From Pseudomonas iranensis (GTDB lineage Bacteria > Pseudomonadota > Gammaproteobacteria > Pseudomonadales > Pseudomonadaceae): 64,000 nt of DNA. Each line of letters starts with the position of its first letter. Positions within the stretch are counted from its first letter, which is position 1. The notes under the pieces are model-generated. The model made no database searches, had not been told where the DNA came from, and saw nothing but the letters and a program-made list of their open reading frames with translations. The stretch spans positions 2,976,001 through 3,040,000 of the forward strand of contig NZ_CP077092.1 in NCBI RefSeq assembly GCF_014268585.2. The letters are read 5' to 3'. Of the stretch, positions 18,937 to 27,849 are shown piece after piece. Both the position numbers and the translations under genes were made by a program.

Positions 18937-21900
18937 ATGTTTCATCTGTTGCGCGGTGTTTTGCTAGTCAGTGTGCTTTTCGTGTTCGGTAGCGGGTCGT
19001 TGTGGGCAGCAGAGCCGCGCACGCTGCAGGTGTTCGGTCGATCGGACTGCAAGGAACTGCAAGTCGATCTGGCCAATGAAGACTGGAGTTGGTTGCGGCA
19101 GAAGCGCAGCCTGGTGTTGGGCTCGGCGCTCCCGGATTTCCCGCCTTATGTCATGACCGCCAGCGGTACGCGCTATGAGGGGATTGCCGCCGATATCGCC
19201 TGCATTATCGGTCAGGCCCTGCACGTTGAAATCACCGTCAAGGCCTACCCCGACAGGCGTGACGCAATGGCCGCACTCGAACGCGGTGACATTGACTTGT
19301 TGGGCAGCTCGAACAGTTTCGAATTGATCGATGGCCTCGTCACACTGAGCAAACCTTATGTCGACGACGTGCCGGCGATATTCATGCGCGGCGATGATCG
19401 GCGACCGATGCCGGCCAATCTGGCCGGTTTGCGTATTGCGGTTGCCGACGATTACCTGCCATCCAGTCAATTGCACGGGTTATACCCCAACGCCGAGTTC
19501 GTGCTTTTTCCGTCCAATGAGTTGGCACTGGCTGCGCTGGCTTTTGGCAAGGTCGACCTGTTTCTCGGCGATACGGTGTCGAGCAATTACCTGATCAACC
19601 TCAACTACTTCAACTATGTGCGCCTGCACTCTTTCGTCAAAACCCAAACCAGCGGTTTCAGCTTTGCCTTGCGCCGGGGCAACGACCAATTGTTGCGTCT
19701 GATCGATTCGACCCTCGAGTCGCTGGGTGATGCGAAGATTGCCGAAATTACCAAGCGCTGGTCGGGCGGCGGCGGGGCGCTGACGCCCAAACGCATTGAC
19801 CTGACACCCGGCGAAGCACGTTGGCTTGAGCTGCATCCGGTCGCGCGGTTCGTGATCAATGACGATCAGGCACCGTTTGCATTCTTTGATGGTGACGGCA
19901 ACTTTGGCGGGATCGGCGCTGATCTGCTCGAGCTCATCCAGCGGCGTACCGGCTTGCAGATCAATGTCGAGCGCACCGACAGCTTTTCCAGTCTGAGCAC
20001 GCGTCTGCTGGATGGCAGCGCGGATATTTCTCTGCTGACACCAACGGTCTCGCGGGAAGTCGGCATGCGTTTCACTCATCCGTTCCTTGCCAGCCCCTTT
20101 GTGATCGTCACCACCAAGGACGCAGGCGCGCCTTCAAGCCTGCAGGAGCTGCGCGGCAAGCGCGTCGCAGTGCCCGAAAGTTCGGCTGAGCGTGAGCTGC
20201 TCAAGGACTACCCCGACATCGAGATCGTTGATAACGAAACAGTTCTGGGCGCCTTGGCTGACGTGAAGGGCGGTCGAGCGGACGCGATGATTACCACGTT
20301 GCACAGTGCGCGCTACTACATCGCCCACATCTACAGCGACAGCTTGCGTATCTCCAACATCGTCGGCATGAACAAAGGCTTCCTCGCTTTCGCCGCGCGG
20401 CGTGCCGATACCGAACTGATCAGCATTCTGAACAAGGCGTTGCTGAGCATTCCGCCGGATGAGCTGGACGTGATTCTCAACCGGTGGCGTCCCATTGCAG
20501 CGTTTTCGGGGTTGTCGTGGCGCGATTACAAGGCGCTGATCTACCAGATCAGCGCTGGCGCGTTCCTGATTATCCTGGGATCGCTGGCGTGGAATTTCTA
20601 TATTCGCCGGCAGATCCGCGAACGCAGCCGGGCAGAGCGCTTGCTGGGCGATCAGTTGAAGTTCATGGGCGCGTTGATCAACGGCACGCCGCATCCCATC
20701 TACGTACGTGATCGCGAAGGTCGACTCGTCACCTGCAATAACAACTATCTGCAGACATTTGGCCTGATAGAAAAGGATGTGATCGGCAAGACCGTGCTCG
20801 AAAGCGGCAAGCGCAATCGCCAGGAGGCGTTGCAATTTCACGACGACTACCTGCGCGTCATCGAGCAGGACGAACCTTACGAGGTGGATCGCACGCTGCA
20901 TGTCGGTGATACGCGGCTGATCATTTACCACTGGATCCAGCCTTATCACGACACCGCCGGTGAAGTCAGAGGCGTGATCTGCGGCTGGATCGATATCAGC
21001 GAACGCCGTGAACTGATCGAGGAGTTGCGTGCGGCGAAAGAGCTCGCTGACGAGTCGAGCCGCGCCAAAACCACGTTCCTGGCGACCATGAGCCACGAGA
21101 TCCGTACACCGATGAGTGCCGTGATCGGCATGCTCGAACTTACCCTCAAGCGTGCCGAGCAGGGACACTTCGATCGGCCGGCGATTGAGGTGGCGTATGA
21201 CTCGGCAAAAGGCCTGCTGGAACTGATCGGCGATATTCTCGATGTGGTTCGCATCGAGTCCGGCCATGTCAGCCTTTCGCCCAAGCGTGCCAACCTGCGC
21301 GAACTGGTCGAATCGGTAGCGCGGGTGTTCGACGGCTTGGCCAGGCAGAAGAGTCTGGTGTTGAAGCTCGACATCGACGCCAATGTCGGCTGTGACGTGT
21401 TGGTTGATCCGATGCGCTTTCAGCAGGTGCTCTCGAACCTGGTGGGTAACGCGATCAAGTTTACCGACACCGGTCATGTCAGCGTCTCGATTCGCGGCCA
21501 ACGTCTCGCTGACGAACGCTTACAGGTCGACCTCAAGGTCGAGGACACCGGTATCGGCATTTCCAGCGCCGATCTGCAGAATCTGTTTCAGCCGTTTTCC
21601 CAAGCCAACCATGGTCCGTCCAACAGGGGCGGCACCGGTCTGGGGCTGGCCATCTCGCGTTCGTTGTGTGAACTGATGGGCGGGCGGCTGAACATCACCA
21701 GTACGCTGGGCAAAGGCACCTGCCTGGAAGTGTCGCTGTTCTTCAACATTCTCAGCCCGCTCGGCGGCAAGGTGCTGCCTGTTTCGGTTGTTCAGGACAA
21801 ACCGGTCCCGACACTCAGGATTCTCGTAGTCGATGACCAGAGCGCCAATCGCCTGCTGCTCACGCAGCAGCTGAGTTTCCTTGGCCAGGCGGTGCGTGAT

Positions 21901-22569
21901 GCCGCTGATGGCGCCCAGGCATTGGCATTGTGGCGGTCGGAGCCGTTCGACATTGTGATCACGGACTGCAACATGCCGGTCATGAACGGCTACGAACTGG
22001 CCCGCACCATTCGCCACGACGAACGCGAAAGCGGTGCAACGCCATGTGTCCTGCTGGGCTTTACCGCCAACGCGCAGCCGGAAGAAAAAGTGAAGTGCCG
22101 AGAGGCCGGCATGGATGATTGTCTGTTCAAGCCGATCAGCCTCAGCACATTGTCGACCCTGCTTGCAGGCTGGGAAAAGAACCTCGAAACCGAGCCTGTC
22201 GAAAGCCTGCCTGCGGCGAGTAGCAAGGAGCTGGGATCGATTCGTGAGCGCTTGAACGAGCTCACCGGGGGCGACCTCGACATGATGAAAGAACTCCTGC
22301 GTGAGGCGTTGTCGAGTTGCGAAAAGGATCTGGAGGAGTTGCATTCGCTGATACCCGAAAGCGATCCCGGGCTGTTGGCTGACCTGGCACACCGGATCAA
22401 GGGGGCGGCGCGCATTGTTGCCGAGCATCAGGTCATCGAGGCGTGTAACGAGCTTGAGGCCGAATGCGAAGCGCCGGTCATCGATGCTCTGGATCTCAAT
22501 CGCAGCGCAGCGAAGCTGGAGCATGCACAGGCTGATCTGATCAAGAAAATCAAAAGGGTCGAGTTGTAA
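18937..22569 (+). CDS. rocS1: RocS1-like unorthodox hybrid sensor kinase
   Basis: A 1210-residue inner-membrane sensor. Signal sequence (1-24), two periplasmic solute-binding (SBP_bac_3) domains (about 55-275 and 300-510), one membrane helix (about 530-550, GAFLIILGSLAWNFYI), a PAS domain (about 575-690), histidine kinase domain with phospho-acceptor His720 in ATMSHEIRTP, HATPase with GGTGLGLAIS, a receiver with Asp1010 in VITDCNMPVMNG, and an Hpt domain with His1152 in LAHRIKGAAR. This matches the RocS1/BvgS-like family. It should sense small periplasmic ligands and pass phosphate to the RocA- and RocR-like partners. Confidence 0.95.
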   Translation: MFHLLRGVLLVSVLFVFGSGSLWAAEPRTLQVFGRSDCKELQVDLANEDWSWLRQKRSLVLGSALPDFPPYVMTASGTRYEGIAADIACIIGQALHVEITVKAYPDRRDAMAALERGDIDLLGSSNSFELIDGLVTLSKPYVDDVPAIFMRGDDRRPMPANLAGLRIAVADDYLPSSQLHGLYPNAEFVLFPSNELALAALAFGKVDLFLGDTVSSNYLINLNYFNYVRLHSFVKTQTSGFSFALRRGNDQLLRLIDSTLESLGDAKIAEITKRWSGGGGALTPKRIDLTPGEARWLELHPVARFVINDDQAPFAFFDGDGNFGGIGADLLELIQRRTGLQINVERTDSFSSLSTRLLDGSADISLLTPTVSREVGMRFTHPFLASPFVIVTTKDAGAPSSLQELRGKRVAVPESSAERELLKDYPDIEIVDNETVLGALADVKGGRADAMITTLHSARYYIAHIYSDSLRISNIVGMNKGFLAFAARRADTELISILNKALLSIPPDELDVILNRWRPIAAFSGLSWRDYKALIYQISAGAFLIILGSLAWNFYIRRQIRERSRAERLLGDQLKFMGALINGTPHPIYVRDREGRLVTCNNNYLQTFGLIEKDVIGKTVLESGKRNRQEALQFHDDYLRVIEQDEPYEVDRTLHVGDTRLIIYHWIQPYHDTAGEVRGVICGWIDISERRELIEELRAAKELADESSRAKTTFLATMSHEIRTPMSAVIGMLELTLKRAEQGHFDRPAIEVAYDSAKGLLELIGDILDVVRIESGHVSLSPKRANLRELVESVARVFDGLARQKSLVLKLDIDANVGCDVLVDPMRFQQVLSNLVGNAIKFTDTGHVSVSIRGQRLADERLQVDLKVEDTGIGISSADLQNLFQPFSQANHGPSNRGGTGLGLAISRSLCELMGGRLNITSTLGKGTCLEVSLFFNILSPLGGKVLPVSVVQDKPVPTLRILVVDDQSANRLLLTQQLSFLGQAVRDAADGAQALALWRSEPFDIVITDCNMPVMNGYELARTIRHDERESGATPCVLLGFTANAQPEEKVKCREAGMDDCLFKPISLSTLSTLLAGWEKNLETEPVESLPAASSKELGSIRERLNELTGGDLDMMKELLREALSSCEKDLEELHSLIPESDPGLLADLAHRIKGAARIVAEHQVIEACNELEAECEAPVIDALDLNRSAAKLEHAQADLIKKIKRVEL

Positions 22570-22671
22570 GCGTCTCGGCTCATGCCCCTGAAGCTGGCCG
22601 CGCATTGAAGAGGGCATTAAAGATCATTTCGCCACGGGCGATACCTTGGTTAATAACCATGGAGTTTCGCG

Positions 22672-23049
22672 ATGATCATTCGACGTCCTTTATTGATTGC
22701 CTGCCTTTGCCTGCTCGGTGTCGACACCGTCAGCGCAGCCCAGTCTGCGCCGGTCAGCGGAGTGATTCGCTTCAGCGGACAGATTGTCGAGACGAGTTGC
22801 ATGGCGAGTGGCAGCAGCCATTTTTCTGTCGATCTGCTTGACTGCCCGCAGGCAAGCACCGGGCAGATTTTCACGGTAAAAAACGTCAGTGCGGCAGAGC
22901 GTGGTCAGCCGCGCCAGCAGGTGTTCGTGAAAATGATTGCCGATACCCATGAACAGGAAAAATACTACGACCAGCGTCTGCTGCTGACGGACAACAAGGG
23001 CCACCAGATAACGACCGGTAACTACGTCGTGACGATGACGCTGCCTTGA
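22672..23049 (+). CDS. small pilin-like exported protein
   Basis: A 125-residue protein with a signal peptide ending VSAAQ and then GVIRFSGQIVETSC, the start typical of type 1 fimbrial subunits, with a second cysteine in LLDCPQ. It ends VVTMTLP rather than with the penultimate Tyr of a polymerising pilin, so it may be a terminator or minor subunit, or a relative with another role. It follows the sensor kinase by 102 bases, with GGAGTT before the ATG. Confidence 0.75.
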   Translation: MIIRRPLLIACLCLLGVDTVSAAQSAPVSGVIRFSGQIVETSCMASGSSHFSVDLLDCPQASTGQIFTVKNVSAAERGQPRQQVFVKMIADTHEQEKYYDQRLLLTDNKGHQITTGNYVVTMTLP

Positions 23050-23071
23050 TGGCTTGGAAAGAATGAATCTG

Positions 23072-23107
23072 CGCCCCTTGTTTCAAGGTTACTGACAAAA
23101 AGGGGCG
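23072..23107 (+). terminator. possible terminator hairpin
   Basis: Eight-base arms CGCCCCTT and AAGGGGCG separated by 20 bases, just after the stop of the small pilin-like gene. There is no T-run on the plus strand, so its strength as an intrinsic terminator is uncertain. Confidence 0.35.
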
Positions 23108-23114
23108 TCACTAA

Positions 23115-23126
23115 TGAGAATTGTCT
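23115..23126 (+). promoter_or_regulatory. Roc/fimbrial operator motif, exact copy
   Basis: TGAGAATTGTCT; with its flanks it reads ATGAGAATTGTCTGGTTCG, differing at one position from the copy at 26361. It is in the 308-base gap before the degenerate receiver and chemoreceptor genes. Confidence 0.55.
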
Positions 23127-23279
23127 GGTTCGTGCAGAACCGTCCCGCGCTTCAGGCTTGCCGCCGCTCCCCTGCGTTGCAAAATCCCCCCTTCAACACT
23201 CTCTGAACCAGACCATGCGTCGCTGCCATGGGCTGTCGTCCAGGTGTGGCTTTTCGTTCGGCGATCCTTGCCGTCATTT

Positions 23280-23293
23280 TGAGACAAGTCTCA
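23280..23293. promoter_or_regulatory. palindromic operator, TGAGAC-AA-GTCTCA
   Basis: A perfect 6-base inverted repeat with a 2-base centre, 65 bases before the start of the degenerate receiver gene. Its half-site TGAGA..GTCT is shared with the exact 12-base motif at 23115, 165 bases away, and with the palindrome at 26242. Confidence 0.5.
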
Positions 23294-23357
23294 TTTCAGC
23301 CAGACGCGCCCTTGGTTATTTTCTTGAAAGGAAGAATGGAGCTGCCAAAGGTGTCCG

Positions 23358-23819
23358 ATGTTTCTTGAAAATAACCGCAGTCGATCCTTGCGGATCCTGA
23401 TCGCTGACAGCGATGTGCGCAGAGGCCAGTCGATCGAACAGCAGTTCAACAAGCTGGGCTGTCTCAGCGTATTGAACGTGTGTACCTATCGTGACCTGAG
23501 AGTCCTGACGTATTACTGCCCTCAACGGTTGAGCCTGGTCGTCGTCAATGCTCAGTTGCTCAGCGAGATGGCGATGGATCCGCTCGACTTTTTCGGGGAA
23601 AACCCGCTGATTCGTCATCTGCTGATTTTCAATCCCAACGATGATCACCAGTGGTCGAAGACCTTCTTCAACCCGCATCCCCAGCGCTGGATGCGCCTGG
23701 TGTCGAAAATCGATCTGCCGCGATTGGCAGACTTTCTGATGCTGGCCGACCCGGCGCTCAAGGAGCTCGCGGAGCCGGCCTCAACCGACCCTTCGCTTTC
23801 CTCGTGCGCCAACCGCTAG
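23358..23819 (+). CDS. degenerate receiver-domain protein
   Basis: A 153-residue cytoplasmic protein whose first 120 residues follow a CheY fold (LRILIADSDVRRGQSIEQQF, then LSLVVVNAQLL and HLLIFNPNDD). The phospho-acceptor aspartate is replaced: the strand-3 motif reads VVVNAQ. It is therefore probably not phosphorylated. It is preceded by two copies of the shared operator and followed by a chemoreceptor gene, so it may be an adaptor in the same surface-attachment programme. Function unknown. Confidence 0.7.
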   Translation: MFLENNRSRSLRILIADSDVRRGQSIEQQFNKLGCLSVLNVCTYRDLRVLTYYCPQRLSLVVVNAQLLSEMAMDPLDFFGENPLIRHLLIFNPNDDHQWSKTFFNPHPQRWMRLVSKIDLPRLADFLMLADPALKELAEPASTDPSLSSCANR

Positions 23820-23934
23820 CTACCGCACCTTCCCGCGATGATCCACGCAGGCGCTGAGGTGCTGCTGCCCAGCGCCTGCTTTGCTGCCCACTCGTTTGCC
23901 CCATTGTCTTGAATACACTCTAAGGTAAGGCATC

Positions 23935-25563
23935 ATGCTGCTTCGTAAACTCAATCTCGCGCCGCGTTCGGCGCTGTGTTTTGGCTTGTTCTGTCTCATG
24001 ATTATCGCGATAGGATTGATCGCCCTGCAGCAAGTCGACTTGCTCAACAAGGCAGAAACGTACGTCGAGACGACGATCGTGCCGAGTATCAAACTACTCG
24101 GCCAACTGGATCGTGAATTCGTCGAAATCAAGGGCAACAACGCCCGCTTGCGCAATCCCATCGAAACCCCCGAGCGCAAGGCGCAGGCCCTGATGGACAT
24201 TCAGCAGTCCCGTCAGCTCATCAAGAAACATCAGCGAGCGCTCATTGAACTGCTGGCCACCGACGCTGGACGCGAGGCGTTCGAGGAGTTTGCCAAAGCG
24301 CAAAAGGTCAATGATCTGGCGCAGGACCAGTACCTTGAAACAGTGGCGAGCGGGCAGCTCGAGGCGGCCATTGCGCTGTCCAGGAATCAGATGCGTGCGG
24401 CGTCGGATGGCGTACAGGTCGCGCTCAAAAAGTTGATTGCTCTCAACGAGATAGAAGCTTATGAGGCGGGCAAGCAGGCCGACAATGTCTATGAGCACAC
24501 GCTGTTGATCGTCAGTGTGTTCATTCTCATCGCGATCGGTGCTTCGTTGGCCCTGGCCGTGTTGTATACCCGCAGCCTGACGGTACCGATTGCAGGCTCG
24601 CTGAGGGTGGCCGAATGCATCGCCGCCAATGATCTGAGCGAAACCATTGCGCTGGATGGCTCCGATGAGGCGGCGCAAATGCTGTCGTCATTGGCGGCGA
24701 TGCAAACCAGTCTGCGAGATGCCTTGATCATGATCCGTGATTCGTCCACGCAGTTGGCCGAAACCTCGGAGGTCATGCACGGCGTCACTGAAGATATATC
24801 GCGTATCACTCAGCGTCAGAGCCATGAAATCGAAATGGCCGCCACCGCCGTCACTGAAATGAGTGCAGCGGTGGAGCAGGTTGCAGACAACGCCGCATCG
24901 ACCTCGCAACTGACGTCGGAATCCAGTGCCGCTGCCGTTGCCGGTCGTACCCGGGTCAGTGAAACGGTCGCAGCAATCAATCTGATGGTCTCCAGTGTGC
25001 ACAGCACCTCGGCTGAGGTGCAGGCGCTATCGACCATGGCGAGCGATATCAGCAGCGTGCTGGACGTTATCCGAGAGGTTGCCGAACAAACCAATCTGCT
25101 TGCCTTGAACGCAGCGATCGAAGCGGCGCGGGCGGGGGAGGCGGGTCGCGGTTTTGCCGTGGTTGCCGATGAGGTGAGAGGGCTGGCGCAGCGTACTCAG
25201 AAGTCGACCGAGGACATCGAGTCCATGGTCAGCTCCATTCAGTCGGGCACCAGCCGTGCAGTTTCCTCCATGAGCCACACCCGCGCTCAGGCCGAGAGAA
25301 CGCTCGAAATGGCCAATATCGCCGGCGAAGTGCTGACTGACATCACTGGTTCGCTGAATCTCATCAACGAGCGAAACCTGCTGATGGCAACCGCTGCCGA
25401 GGAGCAGGCTCAGGTTGCGCGGGAAGTCGACCGCAGCCTGATCAGCATTCGTGACCTGTCATGTGAAACCGCTGAGGGATCGAAACAGACCGCAGTCGCA
25501 TCGGCGGAGCTGTCGCAATTGGCGGCGTCGCTGAACAAATTGACCAAGGAATTCAAACTTTAA
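23935..25563 (+). CDS. methyl-accepting chemotaxis protein
   Basis: A 542-residue chemoreceptor: first membrane helix (about 12-32), a periplasmic four-helix-bundle ligand domain (about 33-190), second helix (about 192-213, [20 protein letters not shown]), HAMP, and the cytoplasmic signalling domain with the conserved hairpin tip [18 protein letters not shown] and [18 protein letters not shown]. No C-terminal CheR-binding pentapeptide is present (ends TKEFKL). A stem-loop terminator follows 12 bases after the stop. Confidence 0.96.
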   Translation: MLLRKLNLAPRSALCFGLFCLMIIAIGLIALQQVDLLNKAETYVETTIVPSIKLLGQLDREFVEIKGNNARLRNPIETPERKAQALMDIQQSRQLIKKHQRALIELLATDAGREAFEEFAKAQKVNDLAQDQYLETVASGQLEAAIALSRNQMRAASDGVQVALKKLIALNEIEAYEAGKQADNVYEHTLLIVSVFILIAIGASLALAVLYTRSLTVPIAGSLRVAECIAANDLSETIALDGSDEAAQMLSSLAAMQTSLRDALIMIRDSSTQLAETSEVMHGVTEDISRITQRQSHEIEMAATAVTEMSAAVEQVADNAASTSQLTSESSAAAVAGRTRVSETVAAINLMVSSVHSTSAEVQALSTMASDISSVLDVIREVAEQTNLLALNAAIEAARAGEAGRGFAVVADEVRGLAQRTQKSTEDIESMVSSIQSGTSRAVSSMSHTRAQAERTLEMANIAGEVLTDITGSLNLINERNLLMATAAEEQAQVAREVDRSLISIRDLSCETAEGSKQTAVASAELSQLAASLNKLTKEFKL

Positions 25564-25574
25564 TCAGTAAACGT

Positions 25575-25599
25575 AAAGCCCTGGCTACCAGGGCTTTTT
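25575..25599. terminator. bidirectional rho-independent terminator
   Basis: Ten-base stem AAAGCCCTGG / CCAGGGCTTT with a CTA loop, with T-run on the plus side and A-run on the other. It separates the convergent chemoreceptor (plus) and coiled-coil protein (minus) genes. Confidence 0.85.
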
Positions 25600-25601
25600 G
25601 A

Positions 25602-26186
25602 TCAGCGCTCGATCGGCGCAGCAAAGTCCTGCGCATGGGGTGCAGAGTCAGATTGTGCTGGCGATGCGGTTTGTGCTGTCAGCTGCTCAATGCAGCTGGC
25701 GAGTTGTTTTTCATAGCTTTCAAGTACCGCTTCGGCTTCAGCTTCGCGCTCATCGCGCAGGCGGAAGAAATCGTCGCGATTGAGTTGGTCCGCAACAAGT
25801 CGGATGTTTTGCTCGATGATCGCGCACAGTGAATCTTCATCTTCTAACGCCGCGCTGGTCAGGGCTGCCTGTCGATTGTTTTCGAGTTCGGTTTTTGCGT
25901 GCTCAGCGGCCTTCGCCTGTTCCTTTGCGCTAAGCAGGTCGGTTTCCAAAACCTGTTTCTGTTCCGCCAGGCGCTTCAGTTCTGCGCTCATCGACTGGAT
26001 TGCATCGGCGCGCTGGGTGAGTTGGACCTCCTGTTGTTGCACCACAGCCTTCAGTGGAAACAGTTCATTGAGTTGGTAGCCGGCGACCACAGTCATGGCG
26101 ATCAGTGCCAGCGCAAGAATGGTCAGGCAGTAGATGGCGGCGTTGCTCTGGGGTTTTGAGCTATTGAGGGTATCGAGTGCTCTCAC
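25602..26186 (-). CDS. membrane-anchored coiled-coil protein
   Basis: A 194-residue protein with one N-terminal membrane helix (about 18-38, YCLTILALALIAMTVVAGY) and a long periplasmic or cytoplasmic coiled coil (about 45-115, rich in Glu, Gln, Lys and Ala heptads), then an acidic helical segment and a disordered tail. The start is GTG with AGGAGA ten bases before it. No enzymatic motif. Its divergent promoter region is shared with the fimbrial adhesin and carries two operator-like sites, which suggests a role linked to fimbriae or envelope signalling. Confidence 0.75.
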   Translation of the reverse strand: MRALDTLNSSKPQSNAAIYCLTILALALIAMTVVAGYQLNELFPLKAVVQQQEVQLTQRADAIQSMSAELKRLAEQKQVLETDLLSAKEQAKAAEHAKTELENNRQAALTSAALEDEDSLCAIIEQNIRLVADQLNRDDFFRLRDEREAEAEAVLESYEKQLASCIEQLTAQTASPAQSDSAPHAQDFAAPIER

Positions 26187-26241
26187 GGAATCGTTTCTCC
26201 TATCAAGAGTAGACAGTGTAATAACCTCGATTCGCTGGGCC

Positions 26242-26259
26242 TTTAAGACGAGTCTTAAA
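26242..26259. promoter_or_regulatory. palindromic operator, TTTAAGAC-GA-GTCTTAAA
   Basis: A perfect 8-base inverted repeat with a 2-base centre, between the coiled-coil gene (56 bases away) and the adhesin gene. Its core AGAC-GA-GTCT resembles that of the palindrome at 23280 (AGAC-AA-GTCT). Confidence 0.5.
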
Positions 26260-26360
26260 TTGTGCTCTATTTGCGTATATCGATAACGGCTAACATTTGT
26301 TAACGAATTCGCAGAAGGCTTCTTGTTTAAACCGACTATCTAAAGTTTCTTGTGGGTCCA

Positions 26361-26372
26361 TGAGAATTGTCT
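26361..26372 (+). promoter_or_regulatory. Roc/fimbrial operator motif, exact copy
   Basis: TGAGAATTGTCT, 144 bases before the adhesin start. With flanks it matches the 23115 copy at 18 of 19 positions. An AT-rich stretch (AATAAATAAA, 26381-26390) follows and could be a promoter region. Confidence 0.55.
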
Positions 26373-26515
26373 TGTTCGCGAATAAATAAACTTTTTGCTC
26401 AAGCTCCTTTTTTTCATTATCGTCTGCTGCCGCTTTGGTGGCGTTACTGCTGATAGTTCACGCAATCGTCCGCCATTCAATTGTTTGCAAACACGGCGAG
26501 TTCAGAGAGATTGCT

Positions 26516-27472
26516 ATGAAGTTTTCCCATGTTTTAATTGTCGGTTTTTTGTATTTACTGCCATTTAACGCAATGGCGGCAATTTGCGAATTTTATCCGG
26601 ACCATTCCAAGGGCAGTGTCAGGGTGGTTCTTCCAGCCACGATCTCGGTGCCTCGTGACACGCCCAACGGCACGGTTATCTATGAAAGCCCGATCGTGAC
26701 CCTGGGCGCCATACCCAGCTCATTCAGGTGCTCTGCGGTACACAACGAAGGTGTACGCAATACTGTCGGCGCTACTCAGCCGGGCGCGGAAATTTTTCCT
26801 ATCGGAAATACCGGAATCGGCTGGCAATGGATCCGACCGCCATCGGGGAAAGCGTGGAAAGGCTTCCCAGGAACTACCGACACTGCTGGCGGTTGGGGTT
26901 GGAATGGTTCTGAGCACATCTTGCGTTTTGTAAAGACGGGCACTATTTCCGGCAGTGCGACGATACCCTCAGGCCAACTTGGGACCTTCGTCGCTGCAGA
27001 AATCGAGCCTCTGGCAATGAATACAAATGGCACGCGGATCGTCTCGCAGTCTTGTGAAACACCTGATGTGAAAGTGGATATGGGCAGCTACACCATGAGC
27101 GATTTTCTGCAGAACGGTGACTATGCCAAGGAGAAATACTTCTTTCTTGATATGAAAAACTGTCCTCCCGGAATCAATAACTTCAGGTACTCCTTTTCGC
27201 CCACTGCGGGCAGCCCTGCATGGAGCGCTGATACCGGCGTGGTACACCTCAACAGTAACTCCACTGCCAAAGGGCTGGCATTGCAAATGCGCTTCAGTGA
27301 CAGGACGATACTCAAGCTGAACCAGAATTACATAATGAAAGCGCCAACATCGAGCGGCGGAAATGCATCCGTTTCCTTGCAAGCCCGCTTCGTGCGCATC
27401 GAGCCTTCCAATGCGCAAATGCGAGCGGGCGATGCCAATGCCGAAATTGCCTTTGTCGTCGAGTATCTATGA
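26516..27472 (+). CDS. fimbrial adhesin or tip subunit
   Basis: A 318-residue exported protein: signal peptide ending NAMAA, an N-terminal lectin-like domain with several Trp and Cys (SFRCSAV, WQWIRPPSG), then a C-terminal pilin domain (VDMGSYTMSDF ... ISFVVEYL-like end, IAFVVEYL) with the chaperone-recognition tyrosine. This two-domain layout is that of FimH-like tip adhesins. It is 10 kb from the fimbrial operon, but shares its operator motif. The ATG at 26516 gives a proper signal peptide. Its stop abuts the stop of the convergent response regulator with no gap. Confidence 0.85.
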   Translation: MKFSHVLIVGFLYLLPFNAMAAICEFYPDHSKGSVRVVLPATISVPRDTPNGTVIYESPIVTLGAIPSSFRCSAVHNEGVRNTVGATQPGAEIFPIGNTGIGWQWIRPPSGKAWKGFPGTTDTAGGWGWNGSEHILRFVKTGTISGSATIPSGQLGTFVAAEIEPLAMNTNGTRIVSQSCETPDVKVDMGSYTMSDFLQNGDYAKEKYFFLDMKNCPPGINNFRYSFSPTAGSPAWSADTGVVHLNSNSTAKGLALQMRFSDRTILKLNQNYIMKAPTSSGGNASVSLQARFVRIEPSNAQMRAGDANAEIAFVVEYL

Positions 27473-27826
27473 GCCCAACAGCCTCTTCACCTCAGCCACA
27501 ATCACCGCAATATCAAACGGCTTGGGCACTACCACATCAAACAGATCCGAGCGCTGCATGCCGATGTGCGCTTGCGCGCCACTCATGAGAATGATCGGCA
27601 AGTGTTTGACGGACGGCTGGGCACGCACGGCTTCGGCGAATTCGAGGCCGTCCATGACTGGCATCATGAAGTCGGTAATAACCAGCGCCGGGCGTTCTCT
27701 TTCCAGCACCTCGAGCGCTTTCTTGCCGTTGCTCGCGGTCACGGTCATGAAGCCCTCATCCTCAAGCGCAAAGCCAAGAATGTCAGCAATCAGATACTCG
27801 TCGTCGACTACCAGAATGGTGGTCAT
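27467..27826 (-). CDS. single-domain response regulator
   Basis: A 119-residue CheY-like receiver: acidic pair in VVDDEYLIADI, phospho-acceptor Asp in VITDFMMPVMDG, conserved Lys in VVPKPFDI. No output domain. It starts 23 bases after the stop of the KaiC-like gene and is probably co-transcribed with it. KaiC-like ATPases and stand-alone receivers are often paired in bacterial signalling, but the kinase is not in this window. Confidence 0.93.
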   Translation of the reverse strand: MTTILVVDDEYLIADILGFALEDEGFMTVTASNGKKALEVLERERPALVITDFMMPVMDGLEFAEAVRAQPSVKHLPIILMSGAQAHIGMQRSDLFDVVVPKPFDIAVIVAEVKRLLGS

Positions 27827-27849
27827 GTTATTTCAACCCGCTTGAAGAC

